From Burkholderia diffusa (GTDB lineage Bacteria > Pseudomonadota > Gammaproteobacteria > Burkholderiales > Burkholderiaceae), in assembly GCF_001718315.1 (NCBI RefSeq), contig NZ_CP013362.1, positions 2,604,001 to 2,668,000 on the forward strand: DNA of 64,000 nucleotides, in the 5' to 3' direction. Below are positions 51,754 through 60,547 of this stretch, piece after piece (positions within the stretch are counted from its first letter, which is position 1; the number at the start of each line of letters is the position of its first letter). The notes beneath the pieces are model-generated. The model made no database searches and was not told where the DNA came from. It saw only the letters and a program-made list of their open reading frames with translations. The position numbers and the translations under genes were made by a program.

Positions 51754-52599
51754 TCAGAGCATTTCGAGCGCGCGCTTGCTGCGCGGCGGGTGGAAGTAAC
51801 CGTCGAGTTGCGCGCGCTCGTCATCGCTCAGCACGAGATCGAGCGCCGCGCGATTGTCGCGGACATGTTCGATCCGCGACGCCTTCGGGATCGCGAATAC
51901 ACCCGGCCGCGCAAGCACCCAGGCAAGCGCGACGCGCATCACCGACACGCCGCGTTGCCGCGCGATCTCGTCGAGTGGCGAACGCTTCGGCAGCCGTCCG
52001 TGATCGACCGGGCTGTAGGCCATCGCCGGCATCCGATGCTTGGCCAGCCATGGCAGCAGGTCGAATTCCGGGCCGCGCCGCGCGATGTTGTAGAGGATCT
52101 GGTTGGTCGCGCACGCGCCGCCGCCCGCGTCGTCGACGAGTTCCGCCATGTCGGCCGTATCGAAGTTGCTGACGCCCCAATGGCGGATCTTGCCCGCGCG
52201 CCTCAGCGCCTCGAATCCCTCGACCGTCTCCTCGAGCGGCACCGAACCGCGCCAGTGCAGCAGGTACAGGTCGAGACGGTCGGTACGCAACCGCTTGAGG
52301 CTCGCGTCGCACGCGGCGACGACACCACGCCGGCTCGCATGATGCGGATACACCTTGCTGACAAGGAACACGCCGTCGCGCAATCCGGTCAGCGCCTCGC
52401 CGACGAGCGCCTCGGTCGCACCGTCGCCGTACATCTCGGCGGTGTCGACCAGCGTCATCCCAAGCGCGATCCCCTCGCGCAATACGGCGATCTCGTCCGC
52501 GCGACGCGCGGGCCGCTCGCCCATTTCCCACGTGCCCAGGCCGAGCTTCGGAATCGTCTCGCCGTCCGGCAGGACGACCGTGGCAATCGTGTCTGTCAT
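51754..52599 (-). CDS. Aldo/keto reductase
   Basis: The 281-aa protein fits the AKR family (YeaE/2,5-diketo-gluconate reductase-like group). The start LPDGETIPKLGLGTWEMGER is typical, and catalytic Asp-Tyr lie in LVDTAEMYGDG. Lys is in FLVSKVYPHHA and His in LYLLHWRG. The NADPH-binding tail is AIPKASRIEHVRDNRAALD. It should reduce aldehydes or ketones with NADPH. It is divergent from the GntR gene, which could control it. The C-terminus is close to the end of the repeat gene, 27 bp apart, convergent. Confidence 0.93.
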   Translation of the reverse strand: MTDTIATVVLPDGETIPKLGLGTWEMGERPARRADEIAVLREGIALGMTLVDTAEMYGDGATEALVGEALTGLRDGVFLVSKVYPHHASRRGVVAACDASLKRLRTDRLDLYLLHWRGSVPLEETVEGFEALRRAGKIRHWGVSNFDTADMAELVDDAGGGACATNQILYNIARRGPEFDLLPWLAKHRMPAMAYSPVDHGRLPKRSPLDEIARQRGVSVMRVALAWVLARPGVFAIPKASRIEHVRDNRAALDLVLSDDERAQLDGYFHPPRSKRALEML

Positions 52600-52767
52600 G
52601 CGCTCCTCGCTGCGGATTGATGGCCGCGCATCCGCGGCCGTAGCATCGAATACGACGCATCAGTGTAGTCAATCGGTGCGGCTTCCACCTGCTGCACGGC
52701 AAAAACCGGATATAACGGCGCCGCATGATGACTTAGAATGGCCGGCAATCTGATCGATACCCATTCC

Positions 52768-53514
52768 ATGAAGGCACCCACGGACGACCGCTGGCAGGAC
52801 CTGCGCCCCGACCCCGAGAACGATACGCCGCTCTACCTGCAGCTCGCCCGCAAGCTCGGCGACGCGATCCACGACAACCGCTGGGCGGCCGGCGAGGCGC
52901 TGCCGTCCGAACGCGTACTGTCCGACGCGCTCGGCGTATCGCGCATCACCGCGCGCAAGGCGATCGCGCTGCTCGTCGAGCAGGGCTTGATCCGCCGCAC
53001 GCAAGGCGCCGGCAACTTCATCCAGCCGCGCTACGAGGATCCGCTGTCGCGGCTGTCGAGCTTCAGCGAAATGCTCGAGCGCCGTGGCTTCAAGCCGAGC
53101 TCGCAGTGGCTCGAACGCGAGATTCAGCCCGCGAACCGCGACGAAGTCATCCAGCTCGGCCTGTCGCCGGCCGCATCTGTTACACGGCTGAAACGCCTGC
53201 GCCTCGCCGACGGCATCGTGATGGCCGTCGAGAACTCGACCTTCCCCGCCACGCTGATTCCCGATCCGCAGGCGATCGGCGGTTCGCTGTACAGCTATCT
53301 CGAAGCACGCGGCACGCCGATCGTGCGCGCGCTGCAGCATTTCCGCGCGGTCAATGCGACCGACGAGATCGCGCAACAGATGGGCATCGCGCCGCACGAC
53401 GCGCTACTGCTGATCACGCGGATCGGCTATACGGCCGACCAGCGCGCGATCGAGCTCACCGATACCTATTGCCGCAACGATTACTACGACTTCGTCGTCG
53501 AGCTGCGCAAGTAA
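52768..53514 (+). CDS. GntR-family regulator, HutC/UTRA subfamily
   Basis: The 248-aa protein has an N-terminal GntR winged helix (PLYLQLARKLGDAIHDNRWA, LPSERVLSDALGVSRITARK) and a C-terminal UTRA effector domain (LSRLSSFSEMLERRGFKPSS onward). UTRA domains bind sugars, amino acids or histidine-type metabolites. A TAGAAT -10 at 52734-52739 overlaps the ATG at 52738, so the downstream ATG at 52768 is preferred; 52738 would add ten residues. It is divergent from the aldo/keto reductase and convergent with the CoA transferase. Confidence 0.9.
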   Translation: MKAPTDDRWQDLRPDPENDTPLYLQLARKLGDAIHDNRWAAGEALPSERVLSDALGVSRITARKAIALLVEQGLIRRTQGAGNFIQPRYEDPLSRLSSFSEMLERRGFKPSSQWLEREIQPANRDEVIQLGLSPAASVTRLKRLRLADGIVMAVENSTFPATLIPDPQAIGGSLYSYLEARGTPIVRALQHFRAVNATDEIAQQMGIAPHDALLLITRIGYTADQRAIELTDTYCRNDYYDFVVELRK

Positions 53515-53535
53515 CGCGCACGGCGCCGCCGCCAC

Positions 53536-54927
53536 TCATCGCCAGCGCGCTTCGTCCGTGCCGAGCGGCACGGGTGGAAGCGCGAATCGCGGCGGCGTCG
53601 CCGACAGGCGTTCGGCCGGGCGCACGGCATCGATCGTGCCGAACGGCGACGCGCCGCGGTCGATCCGGTCGCGCACGTCGTCGAACGTGACATCCGGCGC
53701 ATGCAGGCCGTCCGGCACCGTGCCGAACGACTGCAGCCAGCGCCCCGTCTGCGCGAGCGACAGCCGCACGTGCCAGCTTCCCCCTTCCGTTGCACGGCGC
53801 GCGAGCGCGATCATCGCGCCGAACGCCGCGAGATAACCCGTCGCATGATCGAGCGCCTGGCACGGCAGATGGCGCGGGCCGTCCGCGTGCGCGGCGTGCT
53901 GCTCGTGCCATGCGATACCGCTCGCCGACTGCACGAGGCTGTCGAACCCACGCCGCATCGACCACGGCCCCGCATGCCCGTACGCGGACACCGACACGTA
54001 CACGATGCCGGGCCGGACCTCCGCCAGCGCCTGCGGCGAGAATCCGCGCGCCGCCAGCGCACCGGGGCGATAGGCCTGCAGGAATACGTCGGCGTCGCGT
54101 GCGAGCGCGCGCAGCGTGGCAACGCCGGCCGCCTCGCGCAGATCGATCCACGTCGAGCGCTTGCCGCGCCCGTTGTCGATCACGAGCGATGCGATGTTCG
54201 GCAGGTGCGGACCGTTGACGAGCAGCGTCTCGGCACCGTGCGATGCCAGCGTGCGGCCCGCGACCGGCCCTGCGATGATGCGCGTGAGATCGAGCACGCG
54301 CACGCCCGTGAGCGGCTGGTCGGGCTCGCCGCGACCGATCGCCTCGACGGGCGCCTCGCCGATCCGCTCGATCTCGAACAACGGCAACGACGCGAGCGCG
54401 CGGGCCTGGTCGTGCGCCGCCCATTCGTCAGGGGTTCTGATCAATGCCGCGCACAGGCCGGCGTTGGCCAGCGCGGTATCGAGCACCGCGCCGTCCCACG
54501 TGCGGATCGCCGCTGCAACGTCGTCACGCCCCGGGCCGCAGCCGAGCACGTCCAGTATCCCGCGCAGGTGATGCGGAAAGTTCGCATGCAGCTGGATCCA
54601 GCGTCCGTCGCGCGTGCCGTAGAAACCGGTCACCGGATGGCGCGGCTCGGGCGGCAGGCCCCCATCCACGCGCAGGTAGCGTTCGCTGCGGAACGCGACG
54701 AGCGCGTCGCGCATCGACACGTCGACGCGCTGCGCGATGCCCGTGCGCAGCCGATGGCATTCCGCCGCCGCGAGCCCGGCTGCCGCGATCGTCGCCGCGG
54801 CGAGCGTGCCGACGCGGAACGTCGACGGCAGCATCGGGTCCTGCCCCGTCACGGCCGCGCGGGCCAGCGCGCCGGGTTCGCCGTGCGCGAGTTGCCACAA
54901 GCGGGTCAATGCGAGTTCGGGAGTCAT
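53536..54927 (-). CDS. CaiB/BaiF-type CoA transferase with permuted half order
   Basis: The 463-aa protein belongs to class-III CoA transferases. The nucleotide-fold start LTGVRVLDLTRIIAGPVAGR is at residue 206, not at the N-terminus. It is followed by VYVSVSAYGHAGPW and the catalytic Asp360 in CQALDHATGY. The first 200 residues (RTGIAQRVDVSMRDALVAFR, GFYGTRDGRWIQLHANFP) match what is normally the C-terminal half of the family. So the order is inverted relative to CaiB or Frc, a circular permutation or truncated tandem fusion. It is divergent from the HTH-citrate synthase gene. Confidence 0.88.
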   Translation of the reverse strand: MTPELALTRLWQLAHGEPGALARAAVTGQDPMLPSTFRVGTLAAATIAAAGLAAAECHRLRTGIAQRVDVSMRDALVAFRSERYLRVDGGLPPEPRHPVTGFYGTRDGRWIQLHANFPHHLRGILDVLGCGPGRDDVAAAIRTWDGAVLDTALANAGLCAALIRTPDEWAAHDQARALASLPLFEIERIGEAPVEAIGRGEPDQPLTGVRVLDLTRIIAGPVAGRTLASHGAETLLVNGPHLPNIASLVIDNGRGKRSTWIDLREAAGVATLRALARDADVFLQAYRPGALAARGFSPQALAEVRPGIVYVSVSAYGHAGPWSMRRGFDSLVQSASGIAWHEQHAAHADGPRHLPCQALDHATGYLAAFGAMIALARRATEGGSWHVRLSLAQTGRWLQSFGTVPDGLHAPDVTFDDVRDRIDRGASPFGTIDAVRPAERLSATPPRFALPPVPLGTDEARWR

Positions 54928-54978
54928 GGTGGAGGCGAGCCGTTGTGGAGACGGATTCGAGTCTAGAATTCGCGACGG

Positions 54979-55007
54979 GCGCGATCAATCTTGATTGCGC
55001 GAATCAA
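54979..55007. promoter_or_regulatory. Overlapping palindromes in the CoA transferase/citrate synthase divergent region
   Basis: GCGCGATCAA (54979-54988) and TTGATTGCGC (54991-55000) form an inverted repeat with 9 of 10 pairs and a TC spacer. The second arm is shared with a perfect palindrome TTGATT-GCGCG-AATCAA (54991-55007). Three ATCAA-type half sites therefore occur in 29 bp, centred between the two divergent genes. It is a strong operator candidate. Confidence 0.65.
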
Positions 55008-55066
55008 TGCATAACGAATAGTTGTAGCCGGGCCGCGCTTCATGCGCCCCGACAGGAACGATCGGC

Positions 55067-56299
55067 ATGACATCCCTCAGCGCGCCTGAAGCCGCCGGCA
55101 TCCTCGGTGTCAGCGTGAGCACCCTTTACGCGTATGTGAGCCGCGGCCTGCTGCGCTCGCTGCCCGACGGCGCGAGCAAGCGCCGCCGCTACGACGCGGA
55201 CGAAGTGCGCCTGCTCGCACGCCGCCGCGCCGACGCGAAACGCGCGGGCGGCGTCGCCGAACGCTCGCTCGACTGGGGCGTGCCCGTGCTCGAATCGCGG
55301 ATCACGCAGATCGCCGGCGGCCGCCTGCACTATCGCGGCGCGGATGCGATCGCGCTCGCGAACGACGCGACGCTCGAGGAGACGGCCGCACTGCTGTGGG
55401 ATTGTCCGCCCGCGCGGCTCGGCGCGGCATCGCTCGCGTCCACCGGTTTCGACGCCGCGCAGTGGGACGACTGGGCCCGCCGCTGGGCACATCTCGCGCC
55501 GCTCGAGCGCACGCTGGTGCTGCTCCCCGCCGCGGCCGCCTCGCTGCCGCGCCTGTGGGCGCAGGGGCGCGACGCGCAGTTCGACGCGGCCACGCTGCTG
55601 CTGCGCGTGACGACGGCCGCGCTGGCCGGCATCGCGCCGGCCGACGCGCCCGTGCATCGGCAGCTCGCCGCCGCGTGGCGGCTCCGGCGACGCGACGAAG
55701 CCGACCTGCTGCGCCGCGCGCTCGTGCTGTGCGCCGATCATGAACTGAATCCGTCGACCTTTGCGGTGCGCTGCATCGCGTCGACTGGCACTCATCTGTT
55801 CGGCGCGATCGCGGGCGGGCTCGCGGCGCTGTCGGGCCCGCGCCACGGCGGCGAGACGTTCCGCGCGGGCGCGCTGCTCGACGAAGCGGCGCGCGCGGCC
55901 GACCTCGACCGCTACGTCGCGCTGCGCGTCGCGCATGACGAACGGGTGGACGGTGCACGCACGGTGTTGTCCGGTTTCGCGCACCCGCTCTATCCCGACG
56001 GCGATCCGCGCGCACGCGCGTTGCTCGACGCGCTGCACGCGATGCTGCCGGACCGGACCCCGCTGCGCATGGCCCGTGCGCTCGCCGCGCGCGTCGAGGC
56101 AGCAACCGGCCTGCGACCGGCGATCGATTTCGCGCTCGCGGTGCTGGAACGCACGCTGGCGCTACCCGACGGCGCCGCGTTCACGGTGTTCGCGGCCGGC
56201 CGCACCGCGGGCTGGATCGCACACGCGCTCGAGCAATATGCGGACGGCAAGCTGATCCGGCCCCGCGCACGCTATGTCGGCAGCGACGCGGCTGCCTGA
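55067..56299 (+). CDS. Citrate synthase-family enzyme with N-terminal DNA-binding HTH domain
   Basis: The 410-aa protein fuses a MerR/excisionase-type HTH (about residues 5-50: SAPEAAGILGVSVSTLYAYV, GASKRRRYDADEVRLLARR) to a citrate synthase domain. The citrate synthase catalytic and binding residues can be placed: H225 (ADHELNPS), H260 (GPRHGGE), H306 (GFAHPLYP), D354 (AIDFAL) and C-terminal Arg in LIRPRARYVG. It may therefore be both catalytic and DNA-binding, or use the synthase fold as an acyl-CoA or citrate sensor. Palindromes lie in the divergent promoter it shares with a CoA transferase. Confidence 0.9.
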   Translation: MTSLSAPEAAGILGVSVSTLYAYVSRGLLRSLPDGASKRRRYDADEVRLLARRRADAKRAGGVAERSLDWGVPVLESRITQIAGGRLHYRGADAIALANDATLEETAALLWDCPPARLGAASLASTGFDAAQWDDWARRWAHLAPLERTLVLLPAAAASLPRLWAQGRDAQFDAATLLLRVTTAALAGIAPADAPVHRQLAAAWRLRRRDEADLLRRALVLCADHELNPSTFAVRCIASTGTHLFGAIAGGLAALSGPRHGGETFRAGALLDEAARAADLDRYVALRVAHDERVDGARTVLSGFAHPLYPDGDPRARALLDALHAMLPDRTPLRMARALAARVEAATGLRPAIDFALAVLERTLALPDGAAFTVFAAGRTAGWIAHALEQYADGKLIRPRARYVGSDAAA

Positions 56300-56595
56300 C
56301 CACGGCCGCCGCGCCATGCGGCGAACCGTTGCCACGCGATTGGCGCAGCCTGGACGGCCGGCGCCGCCTGCTCGCCGAACGCGAACACCGCACCGCCCGC
56401 CGCCGCGCTGATCCATACGCGCATGCCGGGCAGCAGCGCCAGCGTCTCGCCGGCGCGCAGCCAGTGATCGTCGGGCCGGCCCTCGATCGTCACCCACAGA
56501 GCGCCGTGCGCGACCTGCAGCGCGGTGCGATCGACGATCCGCCACCGCCCGGCCGGCTCGTTGCCGTCCATCTCGTAGAGTCGCAGTTCTCGCAT
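56272..56595 (-). CDS. DUF2917-family protein
   Basis: The 107-aa protein MRELRLYEMDGNEPAGRWRI has the single small beta-rich domain of DUF2917, with GALWVTIEGRPDDHWLRAGE and TLALLPGMRVWISA. It lacks a signal peptide. GGAGGC precedes ATG 56595; longer frames upstream have no support. Its last 28 bp overlap the convergent 3' end of the citrate synthase gene. Function is unknown; the fold resembles cupins, which is inference. Confidence 0.8.
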   Translation of the reverse strand: MRELRLYEMDGNEPAGRWRIVDRTALQVAHGALWVTIEGRPDDHWLRAGETLALLPGMRVWISAAAGGAVFAFGEQAAPAVQAAPIAWQRFAAWRGGRGQAAASLPT

Positions 56596-56795
56596 GGTCG
56601 CCTCCGGGTCGGGTGGGTTCGATGACACCAGTATTTCGGACGGTGTCGACACACGGACAGATACGCCTGCGGACACTTTCGACTGAACTGTACCGGTCGG
56701 CTGACGGACGGGCGTCCGGCGCACCTGCGCGGATCCTGCGCGGCACGGCGGCTTTGCCTACAATGGCGGCTGTCCCGCGCCACCGGTCCGTCCCC

Positions 56796-58235
56796 ATGTT
56801 CCAACGCCCGCCCGCCGCCGCTCCCGGCGAAAAGAACCTCACCGTGATGCTCTGGCTCGTTGCGACGGGCTTCTTCATGCAGACGCTCGATGCGACGATC
56901 GTGAACACGGCGCTGCCGTCGATGGCTGCGAGTCTCGGCGAATCACCATTGCGGATGCAGTCGGTCGTGATCGCATACTCGCTGACGATGGCGGTGATGA
57001 TTCCCGTCTCGGGCTGGCTCGCCGACACGTTCGGCACGCGGCGCGTGTTCTTCAGCGCGATCCTGGTGTTCTCGCTCGGTTCGTTGCTGTGCGCGAACGC
57101 GCATACGCTGTCGCAACTCGTCGTGTTCCGGGTCGTGCAGGGGGTAGGCGGCGCGATGCTGTTGCCGGTCGGGCGGCTCGCCGTGCTGCGCACCTTCCCG
57201 GCCGAGCGCTACCTGGCCGCGTTGTCCTTCGTTGCGATTCCCGGGCTGATCGGGCCGCTGATCGGGCCGACGCTCGGCGGCTGGCTCGTGAAGATCGCAT
57301 CGTGGCACTGGATCTTCCTGATCAACGTGCCGGTCGGCGTCGCCGGCTGCGTCGCGACCTTCTACTCGATGCCCGACGCGCGCAATCCGGCCGTCGGCCG
57401 CTTCGACCTGAAGGGCTATCTGCTGCTGACGATCGGGATGGTCGCGATCTCGCTGTCGCTCGACGGGCTCGCCGATCTCGGCATGCAGCACGCGGCCGTG
57501 CTGGTGCTGCTGATCCTGAGCCTCGCGTGCTTCGTCGCGTACGGGCTGTACGCGGTGCGCGCGCCGCAACCGATCTTCTCGCTCGAACTGTTCAAGATCC
57601 ATACGTTCAGCGTGGGCCTGCTCGGCAACCTGTTCGCGCGGATCGGCAGCGGCGCGATGCCGTACCTGATTCCGCTGCTGCTGCAGGTGAGCCTCGGTTA
57701 TTCGGCATTCGAGGCCGGACTGATGATGCTGCCGGTCGCCGCGGCCGGGATGTTCTCGAAGCGGATCATCACGCGCCTGATCACACAGCACGGCTACCGC
57801 AAGGTACTGCTCGCGAACACGATCATGGTCGGCGTGATGATGGCGAGCTTCGCGCTGATGCGCGACTCGGTGCCCGTGTGGGTGAAGGTCGTGCACCTCG
57901 CGCTGTTCGGCGGTTTCAACTCGATGCAGTTCACCGCGATGAACACCCTGACGCTGAAAGATCTCGGCACCGGCGGCGCAAGCAGCGGCAACAGCCTGTT
58001 CTCGCTCGTGCAGATGCTGTCGATGAGCCTCGGCGTCACGGTCGCGGGCGCGCTGCTGGCCACCTTCACCGGGATGCTGCGCACGGTGACGCCGAGCAAC
58101 ACGCTGCCCGCGTTCCATGCGACCTTCGTCTGCGTCGGGATCATCACGGCCGCGTCGGCGTGGATCTTTGCGCAACTCGCGCCCGAGATCCGCGGCCGCG
58201 CGCAGCACAAGACCGATCCATCCGAGCGCGCGTGA
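56796..58235 (+). CDS. MFS multidrug exporter, DHA2 (14-TM) family, MdtD-like
   Basis: The protein is about 479 aa with 14 hydrophobic segments. LWLVATGFFMQTLDATIVNT is the DHA2 motif D1, GWLADTFGTRRVFF is motif A and GPTLGGWLV is motif C. It resembles E. coli MdtD and should be a proton-driven efflux pump. The start is taken as ATG 56796 for a length near MdtD; an ATG at 56763 overlaps a likely -10 (CTACAAT). No membrane-fusion partner adjoins it. Substrates are unknown. Confidence 0.9.
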   Translation: MFQRPPAAAPGEKNLTVMLWLVATGFFMQTLDATIVNTALPSMAASLGESPLRMQSVVIAYSLTMAVMIPVSGWLADTFGTRRVFFSAILVFSLGSLLCANAHTLSQLVVFRVVQGVGGAMLLPVGRLAVLRTFPAERYLAALSFVAIPGLIGPLIGPTLGGWLVKIASWHWIFLINVPVGVAGCVATFYSMPDARNPAVGRFDLKGYLLLTIGMVAISLSLDGLADLGMQHAAVLVLLILSLACFVAYGLYAVRAPQPIFSLELFKIHTFSVGLLGNLFARIGSGAMPYLIPLLLQVSLGYSAFEAGLMMLPVAAAGMFSKRIITRLITQHGYRKVLLANTIMVGVMMASFALMRDSVPVWVKVVHLALFGGFNSMQFTAMNTLTLKDLGTGGASSGNSLFSLVQMLSMSLGVTVAGALLATFTGMLRTVTPSNTLPAFHATFVCVGIITAASAWIFAQLAPEIRGRAQHKTDPSERA

Positions 58236-58417
58236 CGCACGGCGCGCGCCGCACCAGGGAACCCACGACGGCGCACTGCGCACCATGTCGGTGCAGCGCA
58301 GCTGCGCCGCGCGAACGCCGGCAACCGCGACGGGGCGCCGCACGGGGATCGATGCCGTGCATGCTTCTTGCTCGCCTATTCTGTAGGTAAACTGGCAGTC
58401 TTCCTTCGGCCGACATC

Positions 58418-59692
58418 ATGAGCATGATCGACATCGATCCACCCGGCTTCCAGCCGCCCCGCCCCGTCGCCGGCGACGACGGGAAGCGGCGCACCGTGCT
58501 GTACGGCGCGTACACCGTGTTCAGCGTGTTCCAGCCCGTTTTCTCGGTGTCGCACCGCCGCGCGATCGGCTACCACGCGTCGCTGCGCGCGCACGACGAG
58601 GACAGCCGCCAGGTTGCGTCGCACGAAGTGTTCACGCAGGCGGCGCGGCGCGGCGATCTGCTCGAGCTCGGCCGGCTCGCCGAGTCGTTGCATCTCGGCA
58701 ACTTCCACGCGTTCGACAGTCACGACGAATGGCTTTTCCTGAGCCTGCATCCGGCCGCGCTGATGGACACCGTCTACGGTGACGCGCTGCTCGCGAACCT
58801 GAAGGCGCTCGGCCTGCCGCCGCATCGCGTGGTGCTCGAAGTGCCCGAGCAGGCAGGCGGCGAGACGCCGCGCTATGCGGCGATCGTCGACGGCCTGCGC
58901 AAGGCCGGCTTCCTGATCGCGCTTGGCGGATTCGGCGCGAAACATTCGAACATCGACCGCGTGTGGCACCTGCATCCCGACATCGTCACGCTCGACCGCG
59001 GGATCCTCGCGCAGGCGAGCGAACACTCGCATCTCGAGCGCGTGCTGCCGGGGCTCGTGTCGCTGCTGCACGAATCCGGCCAGCTCGTGCTGATGGGCGG
59101 GCTCTCGACCGAGCGTGACGCGCTGATCGCGCTCGAATGCGATGTCGATTTCGTGCAGGGGCAGTACTTCGCGGGGCCGAGCGTCGACCCCGTGCAACCG
59201 CAGGCCGCCGCGGGCTGCATGGATACGCTGTCGGCCGCGTTGCGGCTACGCGTCGCGCAACGCGAGCGCACGCAGGCCGAACGCCTCGCGCCATACGTCG
59301 CCGCGCTGGAGGAAGCGAGCCGCAAGCTCGTCGCGGGCGAGCCGCTGATCGACGCAGCCAGCGCCGTGCTCGGATTGCCGGAAACCGCTCGCTGCTTCCT
59401 GCTCGATGCATCGGGCCGCCAGATCGGCGACAACGTGCTCGCACGCGGCAGCGTATCGCAGCGGGCGAAACGCTTCCGGCCGCTGCTGCATTCGGAAGGC
59501 GCGAGCTGGGAGCGCCGCCCCTACTTCATCCACGCGATGCGCGCGCCGGGCCGCGTGCACCTGACACCGCCGTACCTGTCGATCAACGAAGCGCACCTGT
59601 GCGTGACGGCATCGATCGCCGCGCCGGCCGCGACCGGCATGCAGGTGCTGTGCGTCGACATCAACTGGGAAGCGGCGCTCAACGGCGAATGA
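58418..59692 (+). CDS. Degenerate EAL-domain protein with C-terminal Cache-like sensor region
   Basis: The 424-aa protein has an EAL fold (FQPVFSVSHRRAIGYHASLR through FVQGQYFAGP, about residues 33-250) but lacks catalytic residues. The EAL motif is HASL (53-56), the metal-binding DD is GG (IALGGFG, 168-173), and LNxxP is LSLHP. It should not hydrolyse c-di-GMP, though it might bind it or act through protein contacts. The C-terminal 130 residues (ERRPYFIHAMRAPGRVHLTP, SINEAHLCVTASIA) look like a PDC/Cache-type module. No GGDEF domain is present. A clear partner gene is not seen. Confidence 0.85.
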   Translation: MSMIDIDPPGFQPPRPVAGDDGKRRTVLYGAYTVFSVFQPVFSVSHRRAIGYHASLRAHDEDSRQVASHEVFTQAARRGDLLELGRLAESLHLGNFHAFDSHDEWLFLSLHPAALMDTVYGDALLANLKALGLPPHRVVLEVPEQAGGETPRYAAIVDGLRKAGFLIALGGFGAKHSNIDRVWHLHPDIVTLDRGILAQASEHSHLERVLPGLVSLLHESGQLVLMGGLSTERDALIALECDVDFVQGQYFAGPSVDPVQPQAAAGCMDTLSAALRLRVAQRERTQAERLAPYVAALEEASRKLVAGEPLIDAASAVLGLPETARCFLLDASGRQIGDNVLARGSVSQRAKRFRPLLHSEGASWERRPYFIHAMRAPGRVHLTPPYLSINEAHLCVTASIAAPAATGMQVLCVDINWEAALNGE

Positions 59693-59707
59693 GTTCGTGC
59701 GCCGCGC

Positions 59708-60322
59708 TCATGCGGCGCCATCGAGGTCGTCGGCCCGGCGCGCGATCAGCCGATGCACGCGCTTGCCGGACGACGCGCTGACCACCTCGTGCTCGTCGAT
59801 CACATGCATGCCCGCGCCGAGCGCCGCATGCATGCGCGCCGAATCGAGCGGTGTGTACAAGCGACCGCGTTCGTCGCGCAACGCGCCGTTGCCGGCCACC
59901 CGCCAGCTCAGGTACAACGTGCCGCCGGGCATCAGCAGCGCGGCCAGCCGTGCGGCCGCCGCGGCGGCATCCGCCTGCTCGAGATGCATGACGACCGTCT
60001 CGCACAACACGTTTCGAAACGCGCCGGACGGCACGCCCGCGAGCGCCGGCAGCGCGGCCAGTTCGAACGTCAGCGACGGGTGGCGCAAGCGCGCCTCGGC
60101 GAGCAGCGCCGCGCTCGCATCGTAGCCGCGCACGTCGAATCCTTGCGACGCGAGCCACGCGGTGTCGCGCCCCGCGCCGCAGCCGACGTCGGCGGTCGGC
60201 CCCGGCGAGAAATACTGCTCGAGCAACGCATACATGTCGTCGGGCGCGGCCTGGTCGAGCCAGTCCTGCGCGTATTGCGCCGCATGGGCTTCGTAGGCAT
60301 CGAGAGTCGGGCGATCCACCAT
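59708..60322 (-). CDS. Class-I SAM-dependent methyltransferase
   Basis: The 204-aa protein has motif I TADVGCGAGRDTAWLASQGF, the acidic end of beta-2 as VRGYDAS, and FRNVLCETVVMHL in the motif IV region. LMPGGTLYLSWRV is the later beta strand. It is of the small methyltransferase type (Methyltransf_11/25). The start ATG 60322 has GGAG at a good distance. The methyl acceptor is unknown. It converges with the EAL gene, 15 bp apart. Confidence 0.88.
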   Translation of the reverse strand: MVDRPTLDAYEAHAAQYAQDWLDQAAPDDMYALLEQYFSPGPTADVGCGAGRDTAWLASQGFDVRGYDASAALLAEARLRHPSLTFELAALPALAGVPSGAFRNVLCETVVMHLEQADAAAAAARLAALLMPGGTLYLSWRVAGNGALRDERGRLYTPLDSARMHAALGAGMHVIDEHEVVSASSGKRVHRLIARRADDLDGAA

Positions 60323-60547
60323 GGCGATTGCTCCGCGTACGCGTCCTGTCGTGCGACGCACACCGCATCTTAGCCGTTGCGCATCGCGCGTGGTGTGGCG
60401 CGCGGTCCCAACCCGCGCTCACGTGGCCCGCGCGATACGCGTGCGCAGGCAGATCGACCGATAGCGCCCATTGCCGCCGCGAGCCGGCCGCCGAGATAGC
60501 AGTCGAGCGAGCCCGCGCCGAACACGCGGACCGGCGCGGCCGACGGG

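Noticed and set aside
50355-51824. Long open frames on the minus strand and in another plus frame across the Gly-rich repeats (PPPEV-, VPRVA- and HRR-type repeats).
   Set aside because: A 15-bp repeat without stops leaves all frames open; only the frame beginning at 50201 has a signal peptide and a ribosome-binding site.
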